Assembly (NCBI RefSeq): GCF_012767755.2
Contig: NZ_AP023189.1
Span: 4,776,001 to 4,840,000 of the forward strand
Reading direction: 5' to 3'
Length of the DNA: 64,000 nt
Source: Pseudomonas tohonis
GTDB taxonomy: Bacteria; Pseudomonadota; Gammaproteobacteria; Pseudomonadales; Pseudomonadaceae
Of the stretch, positions 24,395 through 31,784 are shown one piece after another. Made by a program: the position numbers and the translations under genes. Every line of letters begins with the position of its first letter. The first letter of the stretch is position 1. A model generated the notes under the pieces. It searched no databases. It had not been told where the DNA came from and was given only the letters and a program-made list of their open reading frames with translations.

Positions 24395-24758
24395 TCAGAA
24401 GATCCACCCCGAGAAATACTGAATGGCAATCATTGGCATCCCCAAAACGAAAGTCCATTGAGGGGAAAAGGCGGCCTTTTGCTCACTTGAAAAATCAGGA
24501 GCAGCTCTGGGCTGCAGTGGGATGGGGCTTGAAGCAGGCGCCAAAAGAAAAGGCTTACGCCAGAATCGACGCCATCTAAGAACCTGAAAATGAATTCGTC
24601 ATTGATCCAGGCATCCCGCTTATTGGAGATTTCCTCCAGGGATGGATTCGCCAACGAAAACACGCGAAAAGGCATGAGCCATTTCACGCTCCGCATCAGA
24701 CAAGGCCCTGTCGTACCTGCGACATATCACTTGCCCCTGCACTCAAGGTAGGTCCCCC
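24395..24758. other. Intergenic stretch without a confident gene
   Basis: A minus-strand frame (24430-24696, start MRSVKWLMPFRVFSL) exists but has no ribosome site and no known family, and the local composition is more AT-rich than average. I cannot tell whether it is a small gene or a remnant. Confidence 0.3.
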
Positions 24759-25436
24759 ATGCTGAACCTAGACAAGATCATCGGAAGAGGTACCTGGCGA
24801 TACGTGGGTCAACGCGTGCAGGGCCTGCAAATCCAGGCCATCCCCATCGCGGGCAAGTCCATTGAACTCATCGCGAAGGAACTGGGCGGTGCCGCCTACC
24901 AGATAGGCCGTATCCATACCAAGAATGCCTTCGTGGTGAAGAAAGGGGTCCTGTCACTGCTGTACGTGAGGCCGGACTACAGGGGATACCGCCGGACAGC
25001 CGGCCTGGTTTTCGCTCCCTGCTCCTGGAAGGTCGACTACGACCATGCGCTGAGCAGGAACCTCGCCTGCCAACTGGGCTACACCTACGTGCTGATGCTG
25101 CGGGTGGTACCAAGAATCAACCGCTCGCACGGCCACCTCGAACGAAACCTGAAGGAGAGTGAGGACGTACCGGACATCTGCTTCGCCGATGAACGAATCC
25201 GGGGCAAATGGATAGGCCGTTCAGCAAGCAGGCTGCTGACGCCTCCGAGCGCCTTCTCACCTCATCAGACGACCCAGTACGGGCTGACGTTGCGTCAGGC
25301 CGGCCAATGGGGCTTTGCGATGGGGGTGGAGGATGACGACAGGGAAATTCCCGGCCTCAAGCTGATTGCCGATTTCGGTGCCCCTGCGCTCCTATCAGCC
25401 CAGACTCCAATCGCTCTTAGTGAGAACCGCGACTAA
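24759..25436 (+). CDS. Hypothetical protein
   Basis: A 225-residue soluble protein without signal peptide or membrane helix. Tyrosine- and arginine-rich stretches (LLYVRPDYRGYRR, HLERNLKE) and a well-ordered open frame suggest a real gene, but I recognise no domain. AGGTAGG lies eight bases before the ATG. Its last 20 bases overlap the 3' end of the VOC gene on the other strand. The C-terminal tail may not be conserved, because it runs into that gene. Confidence 0.5.
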   Translation: MLNLDKIIGRGTWRYVGQRVQGLQIQAIPIAGKSIELIAKELGGAAYQIGRIHTKNAFVVKKGVLSLLYVRPDYRGYRRTAGLVFAPCSWKVDYDHALSRNLACQLGYTYVLMLRVVPRINRSHGHLERNLKESEDVPDICFADERIRGKWIGRSASRLLTPPSAFSPHQTTQYGLTLRQAGQWGFAMGVEDDDREIPGLKLIADFGAPALLSAQTPIALSENRD

Positions 25437-25794
25437 GCCCCCGCTGCCGCAGCCCAATGCAATTGCCCCAAGGGTCGCGCACCTGGCAGATGCGGTCGCC
25501 ATCCCCCAGTGCCAATGGCCCTCGGTACAACGGCGCGCCCAGTTGGCCCAAGCGCAGCACTTCGGCATCCAGATCATCCACCGCCCAATAGACGACGGTG
25601 CCCGCCGCGCCGCTGGCGACCTTCTCGTCGGCGTTGACGATTTCCAGCACCACGCCGCCCATCTCCAGATGCCCGTAGTCATCCGTCGATGGCAGCACAG
25701 GCTTCGCCTCGGGAAAGGCGCGCTGGTACCAGTCGGTGGCTGCACGCCAGTCACCGACGTGCAGCAGGATCGAGAGGATGCAGGGCTCGAGCAT
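25417..25794 (-). CDS. Glyoxalase/VOC-superfamily protein
   Basis: A 125-residue single VOC module with paired beta-alpha-beta-beta-beta repeats: an opening SILLHVGDWRAATDWYQRAFPEA, EMGGVVLEIVNADE in the middle, and the closing DPWGNCIGLRQ. A metal-site Glu and His may be present, but the enzyme activity cannot be assigned; the family includes glyoxalases, dioxygenases and antibiotic-binding proteins. It starts three bases after the stop of the upstream RDD gene, so the two are co-transcribed. Confidence 0.85.
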   Translation of the reverse strand: MLEPCILSILLHVGDWRAATDWYQRAFPEAKPVLPSTDDYGHLEMGGVVLEIVNADEKVASGAAGTVVYWAVDDLDAEVLRLGQLGAPLYRGPLALGDGDRICQVRDPWGNCIGLRQRGLSRGSH

Positions 25795-25797
25795 GGA

Positions 25798-26391
25798 TCA
25801 GGCCCTGACCACAAGGGTCCTCGCTGCATGGTCGCCAAGGCGCTGGCGGCGCTGCCCGAAGATGAAGATCACATCGAAGATCCCAAGCAGGCTCACCAGC
25901 CCGCGCAGGCAGGATTTGTGCAATTCGCAGGGGACACCGGTCTCGCTGTCGACGACGCGGATCTTCAGCAGGCGCTTGCCGACTCCCTGCCCGTTGACCC
26001 CGTCCTTGAACAACAGGTAGGCGAACAGCAGCAGCATGCAGACCTTGCCGAAAATGTCCGGGCTGGTGGCCGGCCGGAAGAACACGAAATCGATGGCGAA
26101 GCTGATCAGGCCCAGCACCAGCAGCGCGCCCCAGAAGTCGATCTGCGAGGCCACGAAGCGTGCCCAGAGCGGAGCAAGCCGCTGGTCGAGCTGCTCGCGC
26201 CGAACCGCGGCGGATACCTGGGCCTGTTGCGGCACCACGCGTTCGCCCAGGCTCGATTCACGTTCGATAAGCACCTCGCGAACGACCCGCTCGGCCACCT
26301 CGGTCAGGCCGCCCTCGGCCAGCAGGTCGATCAGGATTTCAGTCCGCCGTCCGCTGTAGGTTTCGCGTAGCCGCGCTTCGGTTGCTTCCAT
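25798..26391 (-). CDS. RDD-family membrane protein
   Basis: A 197-residue inner-membrane protein. A soluble N-terminal helical part (about 1-70) is followed by an RDD domain with its signature RFVASQIDFWGALLVLG (usual R-x-x-A-x-x-x-D), a second helix with MLLLFAYLLF, and the NGQGVGKRLLKIRVVD segment. GAGGAAG precedes the ATG at 26391. RDD proteins are often sodium or proton exchangers or assembly partners; the role is unknown here. It is the first gene of an operon with the VOC protein. Confidence 0.8.
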   Translation of the reverse strand: MEATEARLRETYSGRRTEILIDLLAEGGLTEVAERVVREVLIERESSLGERVVPQQAQVSAAVRREQLDQRLAPLWARFVASQIDFWGALLVLGLISFAIDFVFFRPATSPDIFGKVCMLLLFAYLLFKDGVNGQGVGKRLLKIRVVDSETGVPCELHKSCLRGLVSLLGIFDVIFIFGQRRQRLGDHAARTLVVRA

Positions 26392-26509
26392 GACTTCCTC
26401 CTTGAAATCGGCTGTCCCATCGGTTGAGCCCGGGTCAGATGCGCTCGTGACCGACGGGGGATGGCGGATTCTGCTGTGGCCCAACTCGGGCCGTCAATCA
26501 GCGCTGCAC

Positions 26510-26545
26510 CGTAGGTGGCGCCGAGCGCAGCGAGGCCCAACACCA
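26510..26545 (+). repeat. Half-copy of the CGTAGGTTGG repeat family
   Basis: GTAGGTGGCGCCGAGCGC and the following GAGGCCCAAC match the left arm of the palindrome at 2928-3017 with one T missing. No right arm is visible, so it is a solo arm. Confidence 0.6.
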
Positions 26546-26605
26546 CCCTAGCCAGGCCTGAGCGCCCTGCTGATCAAGGGGCGGCGCAGTGTCTCGTCGT
26601 TCCGT

Positions 26606-27358
26606 TCAGGCGCCCCAACGCTTGGTCATGTTCTTCTTCCACGGCATGTAGCGAACTTCGACGGTGTAGTTGGGCCCCGCCTCCGGCGATGGATAGAACG
26701 GCAAGTCGTGAGGCTTGAGCGCCGCGCAGCGTTGTTCGAGGCGCTGGCGGAGCGCTTCATCGGGATGGAAGGCGTTGGGCTGGTTTGGGTGAGGCCCCAG
26801 GGTGACTCGGCACGTCTGCCGCTGGCCTTCCGCATCCGGGGTGATGAGAAAGAATGCACGCCCGACCGAGTCGATCGCCTCATCCTTGAACACCGTGTGC
26901 CACAGGTAGTTGTCCTGCGCGAAGCGCTCGGTGTAGCGCATCTGCGCCTTGAGCAGTTCCAACGACGGCACTGGGAAGACCAAAGGAGCGAGAATGGCTC
27001 GCCCTTCATCATCACCGAGTATCGAGCTTGGAATGGGCGGCAGGACCATATCCCAGCACATTGCAGACAACTGCTTTTCCAGCCTGGGGTTGAATGGCGG
27101 CGCCTCCACTCTCGGCTTCGAGAACGGCCTGGCTTGGCAACGTTCGATTCCGCCATCCCGGTCTATCTGCAGCAGTATTTCGACACTCCCCACCAGCATC
27201 CCGTCCCCAGCGGCCAACCCGAGCTTGCGCAGGCTTTCCTGCATCTGCCAGACGTAGCGCTGCTCCTCGGTTTCAAAAAGTGGGGGCGTGCCTGGAGCGG
27301 GGCTCTGGCAGGCCGACAGGCAGCACAGGGCAATGAAGGCAAGCACCGCTTTACGCAT
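26606..27358 (-). CDS. Putative lipoprotein of unknown function
   Basis: A 250-residue protein with a lipoprotein signal (MRKAVLAFIALCCLSAC, lipobox LSAC, mature start at the Cys). The body carries VGSVEILLQIDRDGGIERCQARPFSKP and a second module with CRVTLGPHP and NYTVEVRYMPWKKN; the repeated TonB-C-like 'polar beta strand with a conserved Cys' pattern suggests two related domains, but this is a by-eye impression. AAGGA fits the ATG at 27358 better than the one at 27367. No partner is obvious. Confidence 0.65.
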   Translation of the reverse strand: MRKAVLAFIALCCLSACQSPAPGTPPLFETEEQRYVWQMQESLRKLGLAAGDGMLVGSVEILLQIDRDGGIERCQARPFSKPRVEAPPFNPRLEKQLSAMCWDMVLPPIPSSILGDDEGRAILAPLVFPVPSLELLKAQMRYTERFAQDNYLWHTVFKDEAIDSVGRAFFLITPDAEGQRQTCRVTLGPHPNQPNAFHPDEALRQRLEQRCAALKPHDLPFYPSPEAGPNYTVEVRYMPWKKNMTKRWGA

Positions 27359-27480
27359 GGGAACCATCCTTGAATTCCAGAGAGTGCGCGAGCCTAGAGA
27401 GCGCCGAGGGGTGGCGTCAATCTGAACGATATTGCCCCTCTCCCTCCTTGCTGCTAAAAGCCCTCATCCCCATTTAAAAG

Positions 27481-28377
27481 ATGAATACCGCCATGGACCA
27501 CAGTGACCATTCGAATAGTCGCGTGTTCGAGCTCGACCTGCTCCGCGCCATGGTCGCGGTGGCCGATTGCGGCAGCTTCACCACGGCGGCCAGCCGGCTG
27601 AATTCCACCCAGTCCACCGTCAGCCAGAAGATCCGCCGGCTGGAGGAGATGGCTGGGCACCGCCTGCTGGAGCGTGGCAACCGCGATGTGCTGCCCACCG
27701 AAGCCGGCGAGACGCTGCTGGGCTACGCGCGACGCATGCTGGCGCTGAACGACGAGCTCCAGGAGGCGCTGTCCGGGGCCACGGTGGCGCTGACGGTGCG
27801 CATCGGCGTGCCGGACGACTTCGCCACGGGGCGCACCACCCTGCAGTTGGCGGCGTTCAACCGGCATTACCCGCAGGTGAAGCTGGAAGTCACCAGCGGC
27901 CTGAGCCGCGACCTGTCCGCCAGCTACGACCGTGGCGAGCTGGACCTGGTGCTGCTCAAGCAACGGCAGAACGCCCGCGAGGCGGTGGCCTGCTGGCCGG
28001 AGAAGACGCGCTGGGTGGACAGCGCCAGGAACCCCTGCATCGACCTCGACCCGCTGCCCATCGTCACCTTCCCCCCGCGCGGGGTGTACCGCGACGAGAT
28101 GATCGCGGCGCTGGAGGCGGTGGGCCGGCGCTGGCACATCAGCTTCACCAGTTCGAGCCTGTCGGGCATCCAGTCGGCCATCGCCGACGGCATGGGCATC
28201 GGCCTGCTGCCGCAACGGGCGGTGACGGCCGACCACGCCGTGCTGGCCAAGAAAGCTGGGCTACCCTCGGTGGACGCGTTCGAGGTGGCGCTGCTGCACC
28301 GCCCGGCGGCGGACCCGATGGTGAAGGAACTGGCACGTGTGCTGTCACGGGTGCTGGCGCAGGATACGAAAGGCTGA
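27481..28377 (+). CDS. LysR-family transcriptional regulator upstream of allE
   Basis: A 298-residue LysR-type regulator with an N-terminal winged helix (SFTTAASRLNSTQSTVSQKIRRLEE, about 33-57) and an effector domain (about 104-290) ending in [11 protein letters not shown] and LLHRPAADPM. It lies directly upstream of allE, in the same direction with a 187-base gap, so regulation of allE by purine-catabolic metabolites is plausible but not shown. There is no strong ribosome site before the ATG at 27481; ATG 27493 is an alternative. Confidence 0.85.
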   Translation: MNTAMDHSDHSNSRVFELDLLRAMVAVADCGSFTTAASRLNSTQSTVSQKIRRLEEMAGHRLLERGNRDVLPTEAGETLLGYARRMLALNDELQEALSGATVALTVRIGVPDDFATGRTTLQLAAFNRHYPQVKLEVTSGLSRDLSASYDRGELDLVLLKQRQNAREAVACWPEKTRWVDSARNPCIDLDPLPIVTFPPRGVYRDEMIAALEAVGRRWHISFTSSSLSGIQSAIADGMGIGLLPQRAVTADHAVLAKKAGLPSVDAFEVALLHRPAADPMVKELARVLSRVLAQDTKG

Positions 28378-28393
28378 CAGGCATCCGCCTCTC

Positions 28394-28408
28394 ATTCGAA
28401 AAACGAAT
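28394..28408. promoter_or_regulatory. Possible LysR operator upstream of allE
   Basis: ATTCG-N5-CGAAT forms a short perfect inverted repeat of the T-N11-A type (T at the start, A near the end), centred 160 bases upstream of the allE start and immediately after the regulator gene. Binding by the LysR protein is an inference. Confidence 0.4.
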
Positions 28409-28564
28409 ACAGCGGATTCCAACATTTAATTTGTGCATGCAAAGACCGCTGGATATCGTGCTCTCCAGCGACGGCCACCGCCCCCACGGGCGCGCCGCTC
28501 CGCACCATTGCTCACCACGGCGCCGCACGCGCCGGGCAGCAAGACAACAATGAGGAAATACCCC

Positions 28565-29401
28565 ATGGCCAAATCCACCTATTACGCGCCGCACGGCGGG
28601 CACCCGGCACAGACCGAGCTGCTCACCGACCGCGCCATGTTCACCGAAGCCTATGCCGTGATCCCCAAGGGCGTGATGCGTGACATCGTCACCAGCCACC
28701 TGCCCTTCTGGGACAACATGCGCATGTGGGTCATCGCCCGCCCGCTGTCCGGCTTCGCCGAGACCTTCTCCCAGTACATCGTCGAGCTCGCCCCCCAGGG
28801 CGGCAGCGACAAGCCCGAGCAGGACGTCAACGCCGAAGCGGTGCTGTTCATCGTCGAAGGCGAACTGACCCTGACCCTGCAAGGCCAGGTGCACACCATG
28901 CAACCGGGCGGCTATGCGTTCATTCCGCCGGGCGCCGACTACAAGGTGCGCAACACCAGCGGCCAGCACACCCGCTTCCACTGGATCCGCAAGCACTACC
29001 AGAAGGTCGACGGCGTACCGCTGCCGGAAGCCTTCGTCACCAACGAGCAGGACATCGAGCCGCGCGTGATGCCGGACACCGAAGGCCGTTGGAGCACCAC
29101 CCGCTTCGTCGACATGGCCGACATGCGCCATGACATGCACGTGAACATCGTCAACTTCGAGCCGGGCGGCGTGATCCCCTTCGCCGAAACCCACGTGATG
29201 GAGCACGGCCTGTACGTGCTGGAAGGCAAGGCCGTCTACCGCCTGAACCAGGACTGGGTCGAGGTGGAAGCCGGTGACTTCATGTGGCTGCGCGCCTTCT
29301 GCCCGCAGGCTTGCTACTCCGGTGGCCCGGGTCGCTTCCGCTACCTGCTGTACAAGGATGTGAACCGCCACATGCGCCTGACCCTCAACCAGGCCCATTG
29401 A
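28565..29401 (+). CDS. allE: (S)-ureidoglycine aminohydrolase
   Basis: A 278-residue bicupin that converts (S)-ureidoglycine to (S)-ureidoglycolate with ammonia release, in the allantoin branch of purine catabolism. Two cupin halves are visible: the first with FIVEGELTLTLQGQ and YAFIPPGADYKVRN, the second with GGVIPFAETHVMEHGLYVLEGKAVYRLN, where His, Glu and His ligate Mn2+. The length fits AllE/UglY. GAGGAA precedes the ATG at 28565. The rest of the allantoin pathway is not in the window, so the gene stands alone with a LysR regulator. Confidence 0.92.
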   Translation: MAKSTYYAPHGGHPAQTELLTDRAMFTEAYAVIPKGVMRDIVTSHLPFWDNMRMWVIARPLSGFAETFSQYIVELAPQGGSDKPEQDVNAEAVLFIVEGELTLTLQGQVHTMQPGGYAFIPPGADYKVRNTSGQHTRFHWIRKHYQKVDGVPLPEAFVTNEQDIEPRVMPDTEGRWSTTRFVDMADMRHDMHVNIVNFEPGGVIPFAETHVMEHGLYVLEGKAVYRLNQDWVEVEAGDFMWLRAFCPQACYSGGPGRFRYLLYKDVNRHMRLTLNQAH

Positions 29402-29406
29402 TCCAA

Positions 29407-29438
29407 ACGACGGGAGCCCAGCGCTCCCGTCGTCGTTT
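29407..29438 (+). terminator. Rho-independent terminator of allE
   Basis: A perfect 11-bp stem ACGACGGGAGC/GCTCCCGTCGT with a five-base loop, followed by CGTTTCT. It begins six bases after the allE stop. Confidence 0.8.
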
Positions 29439-29454
29439 CTGCCCTCCGTATTTC

Positions 29455-29481
29455 TGTGGGAGCGAATTCATTCGCGAAGGG
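29455..29481 (+). repeat. REP element (GGGAGCGAATTCATTCGCG type)
   Basis: TGTGGGAGCGAATTCATTCGCGAAGGG; the core GCGAATTCATTCGC is palindromic. At least four related copies lie in the cluster at 31308-31645. Confidence 0.85.
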
Positions 29482-29528
29482 CCGGCATGGCGTCCACCGT
29501 TGCTGCCGATCCAACCTCGCCCCCTGGC

Positions 29529-30308
29529 CTACCGCTTCACATGCGCCGCGAACCCCGTCTCCCCCGGTGCCACATCGGGCTTCAATGTCAGCGCGGGAAT
29601 CTCGTAGTCCCCGCCGTTCTGCTGGCGATAGGCGATGGGCTCGGTGCTCCAAAGATCGTCCAGGCGCTGCCCCAGTTCCTGCTGGATGCTGGCGAAGCGG
29701 GCCGCGTCGACCCGGCTGGTGCGGTGCACCACGAAGGGCGGCAGCACGTCGAAGCCGGGGTAATGCAGGATGCCGTGCTGGATGGGGAACAGCAGGTCGT
29801 CCATCGGGCCGTTGATGCCGCGCTCGCTGTAGTGGGAATCCCAGCCGCCGGTGGTGACCAGCAGCATCGCCCGCTTGCCCGCCATCGACCCCTCGCCGTA
29901 GCGGTTGCCCCAGCGCACGTCCGAATGCTCGCCCACGCCATAGGCGAAGCCGTAGGCGTACACCCGGTCGACCCAGCCCTTGAGGATCGCCGGCATCGAG
30001 AACCACCAGAGCGGGAACTGCAGGATCAGCGCATCGGCCCAGCGCAGCTTGTCCTGCTCGGCGGCGATGTCCGCGCTCTGCCGGCCGCTGGCGAAGGCGC
30101 GCCTGGAATCCTGCGAGGCATCGAAACGCGCCTCGGGGTCGCGGTCCAGGCTGTCGCCGGCATCGATGGGCGCCTTCCAGAGCATCGCGTACAGGTCGGA
30201 CACCTGCACCGCATGGCCGGCGGCCTCAAGGCGCTGCACGGTGAAATCCTTCAGCGCGCCGTTCAGCGAGCGGGGTTCGGGGTGGGCGAAAACGATCAGG
30301 ACATTCAT
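29529..30308 (-). CDS. FMN-dependent NAD(P)H:quinone oxidoreductase
   Basis: A 259-residue flavodoxin-fold protein of the NQO1/KefF family, which transfers two electrons from NAD(P)H to quinones or similar electrophiles. Features: an FMN-binding start VLIVFAHPEPRSLNGAL, LILQFPLWWFSMPAILKGWVDRVY for the quinone/FMN pocket, and LLVTTGGWDSHYSERGINGP. The C-terminal extension of about 60 residues is longer than in KefF. It diverges from a LysR gene that probably controls it, with shared control sites in the 84-base gap. GGAGG is seen a few bases before the ATG. Confidence 0.88.
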   Translation of the reverse strand: MNVLIVFAHPEPRSLNGALKDFTVQRLEAAGHAVQVSDLYAMLWKAPIDAGDSLDRDPEARFDASQDSRRAFASGRQSADIAAEQDKLRWADALILQFPLWWFSMPAILKGWVDRVYAYGFAYGVGEHSDVRWGNRYGEGSMAGKRAMLLVTTGGWDSHYSERGINGPMDDLLFPIQHGILHYPGFDVLPPFVVHRTSRVDAARFASIQQELGQRLDDLWSTEPIAYRQQNGGDYEIPALTLKPDVAPGETGFAAHVKR

Positions 30309-30349
30309 GGCAAACCTCCATAACGGGATGAGCGCAGGATGGTGGCCCG

Positions 30350-30390
30350 CCAGGTATATTGGAAATGAATAACCCATATTCCAGGTATAT
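30350..30390. promoter_or_regulatory. Direct repeats in the quinone reductase/LysR intergenic region
   Basis: CCAGGTATAT occurs twice, at 30350-30359 and 30381-30390, 31 bp apart (three helical turns), with GGAA/TTCC inverted bases between them. In the narrow divergent promoter, this is the probable LysR binding region. Confidence 0.5.
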
Positions 30391-30392
30391 GA

Positions 30393-31286
30393 ATGAATAA
30401 TCTCAGGCGTCTGGACCTCAACCTCCTGGTGACCCTCGACGTGCTGCTCGCCGAGCACAACGTCACCCGCGCCGCCGAGCGCCTGAATTTTTCCCAGCCC
30501 TCGGTGAGCGTGCACCTGGCCAAGCTGCGGGAAATCTTCGACGACCCGCTGCTGCTGCCCGGCCCGCGCGGCATGCGCCCCACCGCCCGCGCCGAGGAAC
30601 TGCGCGAGCCCTTGCGCCAGGCCCTGGAAGCACTGGAGCGCGCCGTGGCCCCGGCCAGCCCCTTCGACCCGGCGCAGGCCCGTGATACCTGGCGCGTCGC
30701 CGCCACCGACTACGGCGAATCGGCCATCCTCCTGCCCGCCCTCGCCGGCCTGCGCGCCGCAGCCCCCGGCACCCGCATCGCCGTGGTCGAGATGGCACCC
30801 TCGCGCATCGCCAGGCAGGCGGAAATCGGCGACATCGACCTCGCCTTCCACACCGTCGAAGGCTCGCCCCTCAACCTGCGCCGCCGCACCCTGTTCGCCG
30901 AGCGCTACGTGCTCGCCGGCCGCGCCGGCCACCCACGCCTGAAGCGCCGCCCGACGCTGAAGCAGTTCTGCACCCTCGACCAGGTGATCGTCTCCCCCGA
31001 TGGCGGCGGCTTCTCCGGCGTTACCGACGCGGCCCTCGCCGAGCACGGCCTGGAGCGCCGCGTGGTGCTCTCGGTGCCGCACTTCCTGTTCCTGCGCTCG
31101 GTGCTGGAAAGCACCGACCTGGTGGCCATGCTCCCCGAACGCCTGGTGGGCAACAGCGGCACCCTGCAAGTGGTCGATGCCCCGCTGGAAGTTCCCGGCT
31201 ACGAGATGGCCATGCTCTGGCACGAACGCTCCCACCGCGACCCCGCGCACCAGTGGCTGCGGGAGCAGATCGTCAAGGCGGTTTGA
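30393..31286 (+). CDS. LysR-family regulator divergent from the quinone reductase
   Basis: A 297-residue LysR-type regulator of the NodD/NahR-like subgroup: RRLDLNLLVTLDVLLAEHNVTRAAERLNFSQPSVSVHLAKLRE (helix-turn-helix, about 4-47, quoted here only as landmarks NVTRAAERL and SQPSVSVHL) and an effector domain ending in WLREQIVKAV. Its gene shares an 84-base divergent promoter with the quinone reductase, the usual layout in which such a regulator responds to a quinone or aromatic substrate. The ATG follows directly after the direct repeats. Confidence 0.88.
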   Translation: MNNLRRLDLNLLVTLDVLLAEHNVTRAAERLNFSQPSVSVHLAKLREIFDDPLLLPGPRGMRPTARAEELREPLRQALEALERAVAPASPFDPAQARDTWRVAATDYGESAILLPALAGLRAAAPGTRIAVVEMAPSRIARQAEIGDIDLAFHTVEGSPLNLRRRTLFAERYVLAGRAGHPRLKRRPTLKQFCTLDQVIVSPDGGGFSGVTDAALAEHGLERRVVLSVPHFLFLRSVLESTDLVAMLPERLVGNSGTLQVVDAPLEVPGYEMAMLWHERSHRDPAHQWLREQIVKAV

Positions 31287-31307
31287 ACAAGGGATATCAG
31301 GCGGCGG

Positions 31308-31645
31308 CCCTTCGCGAATGAATTCGCTCCCACGGGATGCGCCTCTGTGGGAGCGAATTCATTCGCGATGCCTGCAGGTCGGGTGCAACCCGACACCTGC
31401 GGTGCATCGCTTCGCGGGTTTCGCCCGCCCCAGGGCCGAACCCAACCGGCCGATCCGGCCGGTCATCCGCAGCGTTAGTCGAGTGGCCCCCCGCGTTCGC
31501 GAGGGTGACGAGGCGGCCGGAACCTTCGCCTTACGCCTGTGGCTCCCCTGTAGGGGCGAATTCATTCGCCCGACGAACCGCCCAATTCGCTCCCACGGGT
31601 TAGCGCCAGGAGGCACCGTTGTGGGAGCGAATTCATTCGCGATCG
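31308..31645. repeat. Cluster of REP elements (BIME-like)
   Basis: At least five copies or partial copies of the GCGAATTCATTCGC element occur in alternating directions: 31308-31333 (reverse), 31346-31372 (forward), 31549-31571 (forward, GGGGCG variant), 31583-31595 (reverse, partial) and 31619-31645 (forward). One CGTCATCC-type repeat copy lies between them at 31482-31510. No gene is supported between the LysR stop and the PhoD-like start. Confidence 0.85.
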
Positions 31646-31784
31646 ACCTATCCGGTCGAGCTGAACCCTGTCACGCCCGCTAACAGAACAGCAGCGGCTC
31701 CGGTTCAGCCATCCGGGCAGTCGCGCTATTCTTCCGCGCTTGTCCACCCGATACCCTTCGCCGATGCCCTCACCCCCGCTCGCC

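Noticed and set aside
24430..24696. 88-codon minus-strand frame
   Set aside because: No ribosome site or motif; could be real but there is no support.
31740..31784. Upstream start codons of the PhoD-like protein
   Set aside because: The extra residues are Pro-rich, not conserved-looking, and no ribosome site is seen.
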